Position numbers and translations under genes: made by a program. Source: Pohlia nutans (lineage: Eukaryota > Streptophyta > Bryopsida > Bryales > Mniaceae). From it: 64,000 nt of DNA. Below, piece after piece: positions 44,535 through 57,423 of this stretch; the stretch's first letter is position 1, and every line of letters begins with the position of its first letter. A model generated the notes under the pieces. That model ran no database searches, was not told the origin of the DNA, and worked only from the letters and a program-made list of their open reading frames with translations. The stretch is from NCBI GenBank assembly GCA_022496805.1, contig CM040088.1:9145001-9209000 (forward strand), in the 5' to 3' direction.

Positions 44535-47045
44535 ATGCCAAATTTCCACTGTCAATCATAGAATAAGTTACGAGAAACTTGACCACAGAACTACTTGTTT
44601 CTTTTTAATTATCTCGGTTCCTAAGTTGTATTTCTCTGTTTTTATATTTACACAAATGAAAGAAAATTCATTGCAAAGAACCACAAATTTCTTGGCAGTC
44701 ATCTACCAGAGGCAAAGAAAGAACTCCAAGGCGTTGGAAGTTGAGAAGCCGCCTGCGAGCTCCTGCTTTTGTACAAACAATATTTTATTTCTGGAAAGGG
44801 AATTCATCTCGTACTCCGGTACATTCTGAAAATCCGACAGAGTATCATTACCGGTATAGCGAAGTCATCTGTCCGTCTGGGAGTCCTTGGGGAACAATTC
44901 GCCTCTTTCTTTCTGTCTTTCTTGAGGTGAGCACAATTCAACGAGTGATCTTTTGAATTTTTTGTGGGTAACTTCAGAGTAGCCACTTCCATTGCTGGAG
45001 GTTTTTATTGTTGAACAGAACGTGTCCTCTGGCGCACTCACATTCTTCAACAACTTTGAAAGTTGTTATTCACGAGGTACTGATTTTCAATGCTGAAACC
45101 GGTTTTTATGCTTTTGGAATTTGAGACTCATTTTCATGTTACAAATGGTAGAAACTCATCTACCTCTAATTGGAGAATTGAGAGAAAAGATGGGGTTTCA
45201 TTTTTGCCGGTAAATTCCCCTTTCCAATGTTAAAAGCACTTAACATTCAAGAACATTTTTCCTTCTTGAACTACACTATTGTTGTGTGTTGTTGTTGTTC
45301 CCATTGAACTATGAAAGGCAATAGCAATTGTTGGATACTTAGAAATTTTATTTGAGTCCATGTGGTGTAGTTAGTAAAACTACCCCTAATTTTTTCAGAT
45401 AAGAATTACTCTCTTTCTCCTCTTCTTTTATGTAGAATTTTGGTTGCTTCTTTCTCCGAGTGCACACAGTGAGTTTAGGGTTTTAAAATATTTCGAGTGA
45501 TATCTCTTCTTGGAAAGCTATTGAGAATGTACTTCTAATGAGGTATAATATGCCGCCTAACTCAGAGTATTGAGATCTTAGTAAACAATTGAAGGTGCAT
45601 GGCGAATATGACAATCTTGACTACAAAAAAAGAACTAATAAGCGGTTCGTTTTTTGAAATTTCTTGCTCGTTTTCCAAGTCAAAATCATGTGATTGATAG
45701 CTTGTTTGAAAGCTATGAATGATGCGCTTCCATCATTGTTGCCATGTTACAATTTTCAATATTGACATCATAGCAATTGTTTGAAGTTTGTTAGCTAAGA
45801 TTCCAAAGGCCATCAACAAGACTTTTTATGCCCAGTGTTCTTGTTTAATTACATCCTGGGTTTGCATTCAACCTTGTTTTTTAGGGTTACCTCAAGATTG
45901 GTTTCGGACTCCAGCATTTGACTAGGCTTCGTAGTAAATGAGCAATACAACATACCTGCACATTTAAGGATTGCATTAATCTTTAAATTTCATGTATTCT
46001 TCTAATTTTTGAGGGTCATTTGAAACTGATGGAGTGTCAATATAATGTAAATGTAGTCCAACTTTTTCCACAAAGTCAATTGTCTAAGCGAGTTCATTGT
46101 TCATATGCTTGCAAAAATCTTGTTAGAATGCTGCAATTCATCGTAGTATATTTACGTACTGTGCATTGAGTGAATAGAACCTATTTATACAAATGTGAAT
46201 AACTTGAGTTATAAGTGTTGAATTTCAGATCGGACAAGGTCATGAGATACGCATCTTGACCCACAATAAGCGTACGATTCTATATTTTCACCCGATCTTC
46301 ATGAATTGTGAATTAATTTCATGTTAGTACATTCGGTAACCACTTTTTGGTCTCTTGAGATGGAAAGGGTTAGTTTCTCTATTAATATATTCAGCCTTTA
46401 ATTTCTCTATCAGCTTCTGAAATGTCCTGTTTTGTTTGCGAGGGTAGCTTTTTGGAGGTCGATCAATCTGTGCATGATGTGATTGTCTACACCTAGTACA
46501 AATGGAAGCACTTGGTATGATGTGGAGTTACATCGTAATTACAAATAGTTTAAGTGTAAATAAAGATCGTCATACACAACAAGATTGAGTATCACGAACC
46601 AACATCAAATCTGCAATCAAAAACCAAACAAGAATGCATAACATACACACTCTCAAAGCATAGCATAGGTTTTTAATGCTGACTCCGCCAAAGCATGCAC
46701 ATGTGCTTTGAGTTTGATGTAAATTCATGATTAAGTTACCTCCAATCATGCAAGGTATGGATACATAGCTAGCAAGCATTGTGGGATGGAACACAGTTTG
46801 TAGTGCAATTTCAGCTCTTGTGCTTCTGCAGATTAGAGTAATTCAATTGTGAGCTGGGCCAGATTGAATGAGGATGAATTTAAAGAGTGGAAATAGTATA
46901 GTGATGGTGCTTTTGTTGCTTGCATTGGGCAGCACTTAAGTTGCCAACATGTCCCGCACACTTTTTTTGCCTTCAGATGTTGTACCCACAATAAGTACAA
47001 CTACTCCACTGCTCCCTTCAGGGAATATCTCAGGAAGATGAACTA
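44535..47045. other. Intergenic
   Basis: Largest stretch without a strong feature. Only the reverse part-copy of repeat N and short frames. Confidence 0.45.
46560..46690 (-). repeat. Dispersed repeat N, reverse part-copy
   Basis: The minus strand reads TTTGAGAGTGTGTATG then TTTGGTTTTTGATTGCA, matching 26590-26690. Confidence 0.6.
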
Positions 47046-47358
47046 CACTGAACGGCATAGTTAGTGTCTGAAGAGAATTGATGTTTTTTACCACAATTTG
47101 TTCAAAGGTGAAAAAAAATAGTATCCCTTGACACTGCATAGGAGTTTGTCACTTCTTGTTCTCACTTTCATGGAGAGTGTCATGTTCTTTCCAAGTAATG
47201 AGAGTGACATGCATGCCATATTTATTATAAAGTTGCCATATGTCATTGGAACAACACTACATTCATTTTTTTCTTACAAGGACACTATATCTCCCTAAAA
47301 TTAAATAGTGTCCGGGTTTAGAAATAGTGTCCCGGGACACTAAATACACCATTCAGTG
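47046..47358. mobile_element. TA-flanked MITE, CACTGAATGG family copy 1
   Basis: Ends CACTGAACGGC and CACCATTCAGTG, TA on both sides; 313 bp. Shares nearly its whole sequence with the copy at 60.4 kb. Confidence 0.82.
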
Positions 47359-48772
47359 TAGACATTGGGAGCATGGCAATAATATATCTGAACTGAAATC
47401 CCACCTGCAATGGCACTGACTCAGAACGTACTCTTTGGTAACCAACGCACATGAATTCAGTCTAACTTGCCACGTGGAAACCAAGTGTCCAATTGCATAT
47501 GTACACGATAGCAATTACTTAGTCTGCAAAAACTGGACCATTCTCAGAGTGTACTAGTGTACAGTACATCCATTCGGTGGAACAGACCTGCCAATTCAAA
47601 GATCTGTAAGTGAGCCATGCATGAACTTGCTAGACGCCTGATATATATACACACCAGTATTACCATACCTGTTACTCACATACATTAATTCGTGTTAAAT
47701 GTATACAGTATTTCATGTTTATTCATGTCATAATATGTTAAACCCCTGATATTCACATGTTAAACCCCTGATATTCACATGCATGCATATTGAAATAGAA
47801 ATCTCGTTAATTCTTTGCCTGAACTAGTTGCAATCACCCTGATAATTATATTGTGGGCTCAGCACCCAATCATACTATGCATGTGTAGGAGCTAATTAAT
47901 TAATTGACTGATAATTAGGAAATCATTCCTGAAACTTGTACGCGTTTTACAGTCAGAATTGGAGCCATGAACATACCTGAGAAAGTTCACCTATCCATTT
48001 GAACTGAAGCCATGTAAGCTCACAGTAGGAGTTATCCAAGAGTGGAAACCGGAAGGACCCCACACCCCAGCATTAATTTGCTTACTTGTGACTTTGAAAA
48101 AAAAAAGGAGAGACTCGTACTGAATGATGGGGATGAAAACGTACACTTCAGGAACATTATAATTATCTTTAGGATTTGACATGATCATCAGTTTGTTGTG
48201 GTCTAAGCAGAGTTCAAAACTCCAACTTTTAGGTTAAATTCACTTCCAAGGGTTTAATTTGAAAATCAAGAAACTAGGCAGCGGAAAAGGAACTGAAGGA
48301 ATTCTATCTCTTCTGTAATAATCTTGAAATATCCTGAAGATTATATTAAGCTAGCATGTGGAAATTAAACACACCTGTACGTTACAGTAGGGCAATCATA
48401 TTTGAAATATGACATCAAATTGGCCACGTACGTTTCATATTTGACTGTACAGCCCTAAAGCTATTGAACGTGAACCAAAAAGCATTAGTAAGAGGTTGGC
48501 TCGATGATCTAACTGTGATACTGAATTAACATTTGAAGGCCAGTCACACCTGATTTTGAGGTCCATGCATGGCTAACCTTGAATTATGACATGTCATGAT
48601 AGCTGTCTGTGCATGAAATGTTGCAGGTGCCTGTCAGCTATGAATGTGGCAAAGTATCTACAATCTTTTGTATCAGCCCAAATACGTCCTTTCTCAAAAA
48701 GAGAGGATTCCCCAAAAAAAATTATCAATGCCACCTCCATCCTCATCACCAAAAATGGAGGGCTGGAACTTA
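47359..48772. other. Intergenic
   Basis: A short tandem repeat and ATGCATGC-rich stretches; no gene. Confidence 0.45.
47733..47783 (+). repeat. 25-bp tandem duplication
   Basis: ATGTTAAACCCCTGATATTC occurs twice in a row. Despite TTAA/CCC it lacks matching opposite ends. Confidence 0.85.
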
Positions 48773-49081
48773 GAGCATCTCCACTGGCAACTCCGAATTG
48801 CACTCCGAAGGTCATCCAAAAATTATAGGGCATACCATGTAGTTCCTCACTCAATTAGACTCTGAAAACAATAAGTAAGCCACTCACAAGTCACCATGCA
48901 TGAATTGTGCAATCATGCCGTGCAATTAAGAAGAGATGATACACTAGTTTTAGTTTTTTTGAGGGCCTTAAACTAGGTTGATGTTGTATTCAGTGTTTCC
49001 CTCCAAATAAATTTTTGACCAACCCATGCATATCCAATTTGGAGAGCCAAAGAGCTATCTAGAGTGCTGGTGGAGATGCTC
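48773..49081. mobile_element. Harbinger-like MITE
   Basis: GAGCATCTCCACTGGC and GCTGGTGGAGATGCTC ends, 309 bp, close to A/T trinucleotides on each side. The end sequence resembles common plant PIF/Harbinger MITEs. Confidence 0.6.
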
Positions 49082-49221
49082 ATTACCAATTTGCTCAATT
49101 GCTACAGAACTGTGCATGTTGACACTACAAGTGCTAGTACTCCCTCCACCCTTGCCACCAGCATCCTCACAAGCTTCATTTTTATTGCCCAAGTCGCCAG
49201 CAATTAAATCATCCCCTTCTC

Positions 49222-49456
49222 AGGACGGCTTTTCATGTAGAGCCTGAACGTGCATGTGTGACATCATATGAACAGGCAGGTCTTGCAATTCTGGTTTACA
49301 AGACAGGTAATAGTTGAAACTCTATTCAGAAGGGCTTGCGACACCATATATGTAATGCCACATGGTAGAAGTATTAATGAAGGACCTTGAATTTTGGGTA
49401 AAGATGCTTTGCATGACATCAGCATGTGGATTCAGGCTCTACATGGAAAGCCGTCC
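49222..49456. repeat. Inverted repeat
   Basis: GGACGGCTTTTCATGTAGAG at the left matches CTCTACATGGAAAGCCGTCC at the right, with a further matching GACATCA block inside. Confidence 0.7.
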
Positions 49457-49545
49457 TTATATGCTGCCATCTATATGTATTGTACAACACTCATTGTTAA
49501 CCCAAATTCACAGGAGAAGGAGAAAACAGGGAGGGACATTGTTAT

Positions 49546-49657
49546 GGGACACGGTGCAAGTGTGTAAGTTGTGGTTAATGTCCTGGGTACTTGCAAAAAA
49601 ATTGAACTAACTGATGCGTGAGATATTAACCACAACTTGACACTTGCATCGTATCCC
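49546..49657. repeat. Short foldback
   Basis: GTGTAAGTTGTGGTTAATGT pairs with ATTAACCACAACTTGACACT about 40 bp on. A related, shorter foldback lies at 61516-61613. Confidence 0.65.
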
Positions 49658-50723
49658 ACCGTGGGACATGTATTGGACACCGCAGCATGGGAAGTTGTTG
49701 CTATGGTGAAAGAAGACCAGTTTTTTGGCACATGAATGTTGAAAATAATGTCAAAAACAGTGTAAAAAACAACACTCTTTTTTGGTAGTGGTAACAGAGG
49801 CTTCAGAATGGTACTCTTTTGTGCAATTATTGGGCCAAAGTATGATAGAGCACTGGACCTACGTTATCATGGAACTTGGCCAAAGAAAAATTCCATCCAA
49901 TTTCCCTATTTTGTGTCAAGACCCGTGTTGGACAAATATCAGGATATTAATTAATCCCTAGAGACCAAAAGAACTTGAAGTGGAATTTTGGAAATTTTGA
50001 ACAAACTCTAAGATTGTATTAAGTTCAATTGGTGGAGTTTTTCAATCTGAAGTTTTAGGATATGATTCATCAAGTTAGCTGAAGGGTCCTACAATCATAT
50101 AATTTACCAAGAAATTAAATAAATAAAATTCAGTACTGTTTTGTTTTAAAGAATGTGTTTTGAAGCATTTTTTGACCTCATGCTCTCAAGGAATTTGAAG
50201 AGTTCAAATACCAGGAGAATATGAATATTACTCATTTTCCCAATTACTCGTTTCATTTACTCATTACTCAAGTTTGAGATACTAAGAGAGAATGAATATA
50301 ATTACCATAAATTCTAGTTTTGATACTAGGTGGAAAATAAACACATTGCAAGTAAGTCCATACCAGTGTAAACTACAGTCAATTATTGAATATCAAAATA
50401 TTCGAGCATATTCAAGCTTATTTACAAAATATTTGAGAATATCTACACAATATTTTTATCAAAACCCCAAATTTTCCAACCCTAATTAAAAGGGCAAAGG
50501 ACCGTCCTATCCGCCAATCCACACATGAAGGGCACATATCGGATGATTCAAACCCACCCAATATGACAGCCGTGGCTTGGCACCATTCTTTAGGCAGAGA
50601 TCAGTGGACCTCACTATGATGAGCTTACACACAAATGGGAGAATGCGCTCAGGCATGTATTACAATGACATTGTAAGAATGATATTACTGTAGAATACAC
50701 TAGAATGACATTCAAACATCTTT
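49658..50723. other. Intergenic
   Basis: No gene or clear repeat seen. Confidence 0.45.
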
Positions 50724-50957
50724 TTAACCCATAAAGGGTTGATGGAGATAGTAGATACGTTGGCATATATTTGAATTTTTTTGTAAATAGACAGTTCCAA
50801 ATTGAGACCCCAATAGCTCATTAAAATCATGTCAACGTGAATTTTAACTTCACTTTTGATCTTAAACCCATAGGAGGTGTGGAACCATGCCAAATACAAT
50901 GGAATATTGTTGTATAATATTGGTCGGAAAGGGCTCTCTAGACCTTTTAAGAGTTAA
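50724..50957 (+). mobile_element. Small TTAA element
   Basis: TTAA-CCCATAAAGGGTT at the left and GACCTTTTAAGAG-TTAA at the right; 234 bp. Confidence 0.5.
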
Positions 50958-51925
50958 TTCCTAAAGAACTAAGGACTTGTGGTTCTAAAAAGAAAATTTC
51001 AATCGATCATATTGTGAAAAATATAATTTACTTGGAACCAAATTTTACATCACCAAAATTAGTAAAGAACATTGTGTGTTGGTTAGAAAACGAATAAATT
51101 CGAATAAAAGGAAGTCCATGATAGAAGACCTCCTCAAAACTACTTAATCCTTTAGTGTCCAGGTAACCAATAAGTGGTCACTAGATCACCAGAAAATGAA
51201 ATGTTGTAAAATCTGTGAACAATCTCAATCCGGTGTTGGAAGTTCAGATGTGTAACTTTTGATTCTACAAATGATGCAAAAAGAAAATTTGGAACCTGAC
51301 TTTCTCAAATATCCAAATACCTATGTACAAAACACCAAAATATTGCAAATAACTCAAAATACAACAAATATTACAAATACAACACATGTACTATGCAGTA
51401 TTTCTTGTGTTTGGAAGTTTGCTATCTTATATTATTATTTTTTGGACTGTGTTCTCTTGTTCATGTTCCATTAGTGTATGTATTCTGATCTTGATGAATG
51501 TACCAACTCCTTTCTTATTTCAACGTATAAATTATTGTCCTAAACCATATATGGATAAGTCACTCTCACTTATAAAATTCACAATAATTATGTGTGAGTC
51601 TGTTCTTGACATGAAAGATTGGAATGGAGAGGTGTTGAAACAAGTCATTGCTAACATCTCCACTTTCATTTTTGAAAATTTAATCCAAATTCTACATAAC
51701 TTTGAAGTCACACACCTCCCAACAAAATTTAACCAACACTTGTTTCGTTAAGTTATGCTTACATTGATACGATTGAATAATATTAATAGTATCTCTAATT
51801 TCAACAGAGAAAGTTTAAACAATATATCACCCAAAAAATTGTGATTTCTCCTAAACCACGTTGAGCACTAAAGGGTTAAAAGAACATAAGACCCAATTCG
51901 GAATTCTTGGTCCTCTAAGGGTTAA
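50954..51925 (+). mobile_element. TTAA element hosting a family E insertion
   Basis: Left TTAA-TTCCTAAAGAAC, right GGTCCTCTAAGGG-TTAA. After removal of 51144-51878 about 235 bp remain. Its left TTAA is shared with the neighbour at 50724. Confidence 0.55.
51144..51878 (+). mobile_element. TTAA element, family E, nested copy
   Basis: TTAA-TCCTTTAGTGTCC and GAGCACTAAAGGG-TTAA. 735 bp. Lies inside a second TTAA element (50954-51925). Confidence 0.8.
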
Positions 51926-52222
51926 TATGTTGAAACGACATTGAAATGTCTTTTTAATGTGTTAGAACAATGTGGTTACAAGGACATTTCAATGTGTTTC
52001 CGAGTGTCGTTCGAAGTTGGTCTACCCGTTTGCATTCACTTACCTAAAGTGGCCAAATTCTGATTTCCAAAGTTGTACCTGGTCCACTATGCTTGAGCTT
52101 CATGAAACTACAACTAACTAATGGTACTGCATTGACAACCACTACTTGCAAGTTACTACAATATTTCAATGCCTTGTACGAGGGCATGTATGTACTACTA
52201 TCAACACGGTTGAAATAATGCC

Positions 52223-52527
52223 CACTACATCACAAACTTGACAAGTCATGTTTTTTCAATGTTTTTCGTATGTTGTTGAGATGAACAGGGGTGATTACGT
52301 TCAACACATCATAACAGTATGTTAATTGTAAAAACATTGTACGACGGACGTACTACAAACATGCAATTTTCATCCTGATGTTTTTTGCATGTTTGTAATA
52401 CATCCTTTGTACATTATTTTTACAACAAACATATTGTTATCGTGTGTCAAATGTAATCACCCTTGTTCACCTCAACAACATACGAAAACACCTCAAAAAC
52501 ATGACTTGCCAAGTTTGTGATGTAGTG
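52223..52527. mobile_element. CACTA-like MITE
   Basis: CACTACATCACAAACTTG at the left and CAAGTTTGTGATGTAGTG at the right; 305 bp, inverted over most of its length. CACTA ends suggest the CACTA (CMC) group, but no 3-bp target duplication is evident. Confidence 0.65.
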
Positions 52528-52886
52528 TAAGATATGGTTTAGGGTCTATGAAAAAATATTATCGGAATAGTGTTTTAACCATGAAAGTGGGGTGCTTCAA
52601 CCAAAAAGGAAGAGGGCATTATTTCAACCATGTTGAAACATCCTTAGGATACAAACTAGTAAATTTAGATTGGAAATCAATAATTGATAATATAATTGAT
52701 AATATACTATCATGGAAGAGATGGTGTTTTAAAATTGTTTCAACCAATTCCTGCACTAAATAACGTCTAGATACTTGAGTTGCACTTACTAGTTGGTTCT
52801 AGGCAAAATGAAAGAATACCAGTACCATTCCAATAGTTGTCCTAACACAACATTGACATCAGTATTTTTTGAGTAACATTACATTC

Positions 52887-53863
52887 TCATTTTTCTGCAA
52901 TATGATAACGTAAAGCCACGATTTTTGGAACACTCCCCAAAACAATTGATAAGACAATACCACTTCCAAAAAATACTTCCACATCGGCATCCATGTCATT
53001 TTTCATCAATTGCCATATTTCTTGTCCATGGCCTACAAGACAAAGTGTAAAGCCCTGAAGGACAACTCCGTCCAACTTTGACAAATCGTAGGGCAAATTT
53101 TATTAGAATATGACAGAAATGTCACTTTTTGTCAAGACTAGTCTGGACAAACGTAAACCCACCCAAACTTGTATTGAAAGTGAAATACTTGTCAAACCCT
53201 TTCCTTGATGGCCAACCTTCAATGTTGTGTGGCATTCTCATTGGATTGATACTACACTTTCTGGTCTCAGGGTTACGCAGTACATTTTTTGTTGTAACGG
53301 TTCCTTTCCTCTTTTTCTTTGCAGGTTTAGAGCCGCTCCCCATGAAGCACCCGGTCCCGCTCTTGCAGATAATAAACAATCGTTTCATTGTTCAACCTCC
53401 TCTGGTTCTTCTTTAACAAAAGTGAGAGTGGGACTCTAAAAGACAGCGGCCTTGGTTTGAGGAAGTGCCAAGCCTGTCATATCACTCTAGTGTCCGTCCT
53501 CTATTCCAAAGCAAAAGTTAAAATTGGTTTATTCTCTCTGCAGAGATTGGGTGCAGGTCTCTCATGGGGACTCTCCCTTAGTCACAGTCTAAAGAATCCA
53601 TGCAAGGGCCTTGCCCAGACGTCTGTGCCAAATAATTTAATTTATTGACTAGGTGGGACAGTGTTCGAGTTAGAGGCAATCCCGGAGGCAATATTCAGAA
53701 AGGCCTTAGCGATTACGCTCGTAGTGCATGGCATCGCTCCCAAGATAGGATTAGGAAGTCTGCCCACCTTATCACTCAGGAGTATGACAAGCTTGACCGC
53801 ACTTGGGGCAAACATCAGCTTTTTGTGTGAGGCAGGTGGACATGTTACTTGGGGTGCTTTCAA
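52887..53863 (-). other. GC-richer stretch with several open frames, unresolved
   Basis: Three successive minus-strand open frames of 69, 88 and 73 codons, in a stretch less AT-rich than its surroundings. None matches a family I know. Could be a decayed gene; plus-strand frames also overlap. Confidence 0.2.
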
Positions 53864-54485
53864 CCCTTATATCTTTACTAGTTTGTTTTTTTTGTTTTTT
53901 TTCTTGCTCCGTGGCGACCTCTGTCGTGTTCGATTTGTGCCAAAAAATATTATTATTATATTATATTTATTTTATTTTATTTTATTTTAAAATTATGGAA
54001 AATGAAATATTTTTAAAAATTATTTTTGAAAATTATTTTTTTCAACACAATTAACTTGTTTGAAAGAGCATGTGTTTCTGCTGACCCTGCCCTCCAACTA
54101 CGGTACTAGTCTGCCGTCGCCGTATATTCAGACCCATCTGGAAGTTTCTGGAGGACGCGAAAGTTAAGGAAGTGCTTGAAAAGCAGAGTGAGAGAAATTC
54201 TCTACAAAAAAATGACTTGAAAAGTGTGATATTCTTTGAACGGGACTTGAAATGTCGAGCCGGGTACCTCGTTCAGGTACATCCGTCTCCGTGAAGGGAC
54301 TTTTACTCAGCTTCTAAATCATCACGGCTGTTACGTAACCTACTTTTTCAACGCAGACACGTAAAATTCTTTACAGTCGGTACTAGATTCATGGATTCAT
54401 AATGCGGCCGATCAATTTAGTTCCCACCAGCGTATTTTTATATTTTTTCTGGCATCTTGGAGTGTAGTGGCACAATCACAGTGGT
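53864..54485. other. Intergenic
   Basis: TTTTATTTTA simple sequence near 53960, then unique sequence. Confidence 0.45.
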
Positions 54486-55062
54486 TTAACCCCTAACTGC
54501 CTGAGCGTCTATTTTTTGGACGATGTACAGATTTCATCCATAATTTCTCATCCGTCATGCACTTTTTGCAGTGTGGAATTCTTACTGTAGATTTTATGGG
54601 AAGTTAGCTTCATGCATATGTGATCCGATTAGAAAGGGGATGATTTGTGAAATTTTTATGTCTCATTTCATGTTGTAGTGATTCCCCCAAAATTTTGAAG
54701 ATTTCAGTGTAAAAGTGCTCTAAAAAAAGTCAACTCATAAAATTAAACAACTAAAAAATCTCCAAAAATCACTACACTTAGAGTATTACATTTCAACCAA
54801 TCACAAAAAAATTCATCCGTAGATTGTCAATATCTTATCCGTAATTGAATTACAAAATAATTTTGAATTTCACGTTTCAAATTTTATACAAAATTATTGG
54901 TGACAGCAATCATAGATATAACCGTATGGATAGAATATAAAATTCATAATGTCCAACTTTTATTCATATATCAAGTTCAAAATATCCCTCTAGATTGCAT
55001 TTTATAATGCATCTTTGCAAAACTGCCAAATTTGGAGAGGGCTCTAGGCATTTAGGGGTTAA
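54486..55062 (+). mobile_element. TTAA element, family B, intact ends
   Basis: TTAA-CCCCTAACTGCCTGAGCG and GGCATTTAGGGG-TTAA. Nearly colinear with 25607-26183 over its whole length, suggesting recent spread relative to the other copies. Confidence 0.87.
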
Positions 55063-55149
55063 ATGTGGAGGGATCACCTTCCATTGCCTACATGGTGTAT
55101 TGCTACAGTTCAGTTAATCGAAAAGAGTGTCTCAAATTGAAAAGAAACC

Positions 55150-55700
55150 TTAACCCCTAAAAGCCCGAGGGGTATTGGACAAAACATAAATGTGTTATAA
55201 TATGTGCTTTCCATATGTTTGATGAAGTTTGGTTCAATAGAAAAAATGTAGGGCATCATCTCTACAAATTATCCGTACGGTCAAATTTCCAAAAATAAAT
55301 TTAGATCTTTTTTTATTGAATTTAAAAGCATTAACCTTTGAAAATTTGTATAAATTTTAATTTTCACTTTTAGAGTGTAAAATTTAGCATGATTGGTTAA
55401 ATTTGGTTTATCTATTGTAAACTTCAAAAAAGAAAAAGAAATGATGGAGGGAATATCATTACTTTCCCCAAATAGCAAATTTTGTAACACTAAGACAATG
55501 TTGAAATGATTCACTTCGAAAAATTCTCCCGGGTGGAGTTTAACTCGGATTGACATAATTCAAATTGGGTTGAAAATTAGACTTGATGTAGTATTTTAAA
55601 ATATTTTTTATTTTTCAAAAAAAATACTTTTTATATTCCGGGCAGCCCGTTAGATTCGGGCAGCGACTAGAAAATGGTCGTTTGGGCATTTAGGGGTTAA
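55150..55700 (+). mobile_element. TTAA element, family C, intact ends
   Basis: TTAA-CCCCTAAAAGCCCGAGG at the left and GGGCATTTAGGGG-TTAA at the right. About 550 bp, non-coding. It lies 87 bp from the family B element. Confidence 0.82.
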
Positions 55701-56029
55701 ACTGACCTTCAACTCGTTTCAGTTCAAAAAGACTGCAAAACTAGTCTATGGTGATGGCCCATTCACACCAAACCCCTGCAGCACGTGCATTTGCATTCCC
55801 GAAATGCAAGAAGGTAAAACCTAAAAACAACAAAATATTCAAAGTCTTGTCTTTTCTTGAAGCAACTATTGTTCAAGCACTATGCAGTTGCATTACAGTG
55901 CCGCAAGTAGAGCCATGGTCCTTTTCTGCGTTGCTTTCCTTTCTGTCATGCGTTAGAGTAATTTCTAATTACGTATTTTATATTTCTTGGTTGACAACAA
56001 ATTCCCTCAAAGCTACCTGAGGCACGCAT

Positions 56030-56180
56030 GTTTGCGACAGCATTGGTGTATGTGAATGGGCCATGAGTTGGAGGATAATCTAAAGCAAGGCCCTGCACCG
56101 CCCATGGGAGTGGAACTCGTGACCTCCCCAATGCTAAAGGAGAGTTCCCACAAGTTCTTCCAAACCTAAGTAATTATTCA
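56030..56180 (-). mobile_element. SINE-like sequence, minus strand
   Basis: The minus strand reads GGGGAGGTCACGAGTTCCAC, a B-box-like core common in plant SINEs. Limits and A box uncertain. Confidence 0.35.
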
Positions 56181-57239
56181 TGAAGGGACCAAGGGACTAT
56201 TCATGTGCAATCCATGTCAAAAATGAATTAAATTGGTTCTGTGACTCCACATTGACTCAGCAACACGAGCTTCTTGTTTTCAGTTAATTCATGTGCTCCA
56301 AAAAATAATTGATTCCCACCAAAAACTGCATTGTTTTCATAAGAAAGCGGTCTTGATAGTAGTGTACACGTTAGATCCAAAGGTAGCTCTCACTATCTCA
56401 ACCAACTCGTTGTAGTTAGAGCTTTTCCACTAGTCAGGCTGTGTGACTAGGCCATCGCCAAATTGCAACAAGTCTGAAATAGTGAGCCACATTCTCCAAC
56501 GCCATAGCAGGCCTCCATTGCAAGCTAAGAGCAAGCCCAGCAGTTCGAGACCAAATATGTCCGCCAAGCATTAATTTGAGGGCCATTTTTAACTTAGAGG
56601 AATGTTATACAAGAAGTAGCCCAACAACATTCCTTGTGCAAACACCAAGGCAACTAATAAAACAAAGATTTTATGAAAGTAACTTGATGACCTTAAAGCA
56701 CGGGCCGGTGAATAGTCTTCAAGCTCGTTATTTAATTGTTGATTGAGCAAAGATGCTTGCATGGTGTGAGAAATTTGCTTGCGCCAAAGCTTCTGTAAAT
56801 GGCGGGGAAACTCCAAACTTTGGGTCCAAAAACTATTTTTTAGCGTTAGTGGGTAGTTGCTGGGCCAAACTTCGAAGCAAGTGGAGATGACTACACCAAA
56901 TCTTGACGTTGGTCCCTCCAAAACACCTGCTTCTGGGCATGCTCTAATGGCTCTCCGCTAATGGGAATCGGCGTGGCCTTTTTGGGTGCTTCCAGCGGCT
57001 AATTTGGGGTTGTTATAGGTTTCACTGGAATGTAGTAAATAATCTTTATTCCACATGACGCATTAGTTATAAAGTCCTATGATGATCATTTATCATGGTA
57101 ACGTAACATCTATCTAGATATTCCTTTCAAGAATCTCTTATGAACTCAGCAGATCGTTAATGGATTAGAATGCTTTTAGAACAAGATAATGTTGAGGTAT
57201 TCAATGATACTTCTTCATTTAAATAGAAACCCCCGTCCT
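56181..57239. other. Intergenic
   Basis: A 110-codon minus frame (56589-56921) has a hydrophobic end but no recognised motif and is not supported. Confidence 0.4.
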
Positions 57240-57322
57240 CTTTCGAGGCTGGCGTGAATAAAATGTTTGTTTGTAATGTCAATGACCCAGTGCCCACCAG
57301 ACAAAGGGCCATTGGAACAATA
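57240..57322 (+). repeat. Dispersed repeat pair, copy 2
   Basis: Second copy of 43295-43372; the block CAGTGCCCAC is also shared. Confidence 0.8.
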
Positions 57323-57369
57323 AATTCTTGATTTACACCATTATCTTTTCTATTGTTTCCACTTGTATT

Positions 57370-57423
57370 CAACATTCATGCATACAACGTTGTCTTCAAC
57401 ATTCATGCATACAACGTTGTCTT
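57370..57423 (+). repeat. Perfect 27-bp tandem duplication
   Basis: CAACATTCATGCATACAACG units, two copies. Confidence 0.95.

Noticed and set aside
47733..47783. Further TTAA element
   Set aside because: TTAAACCCC occurs twice as a tandem repeat without an inverted partner.
56589..56921. 110-codon minus-strand membrane protein
   Set aside because: Has a hydrophobic end, but no motif, no splice context and poor start context; not enough support.
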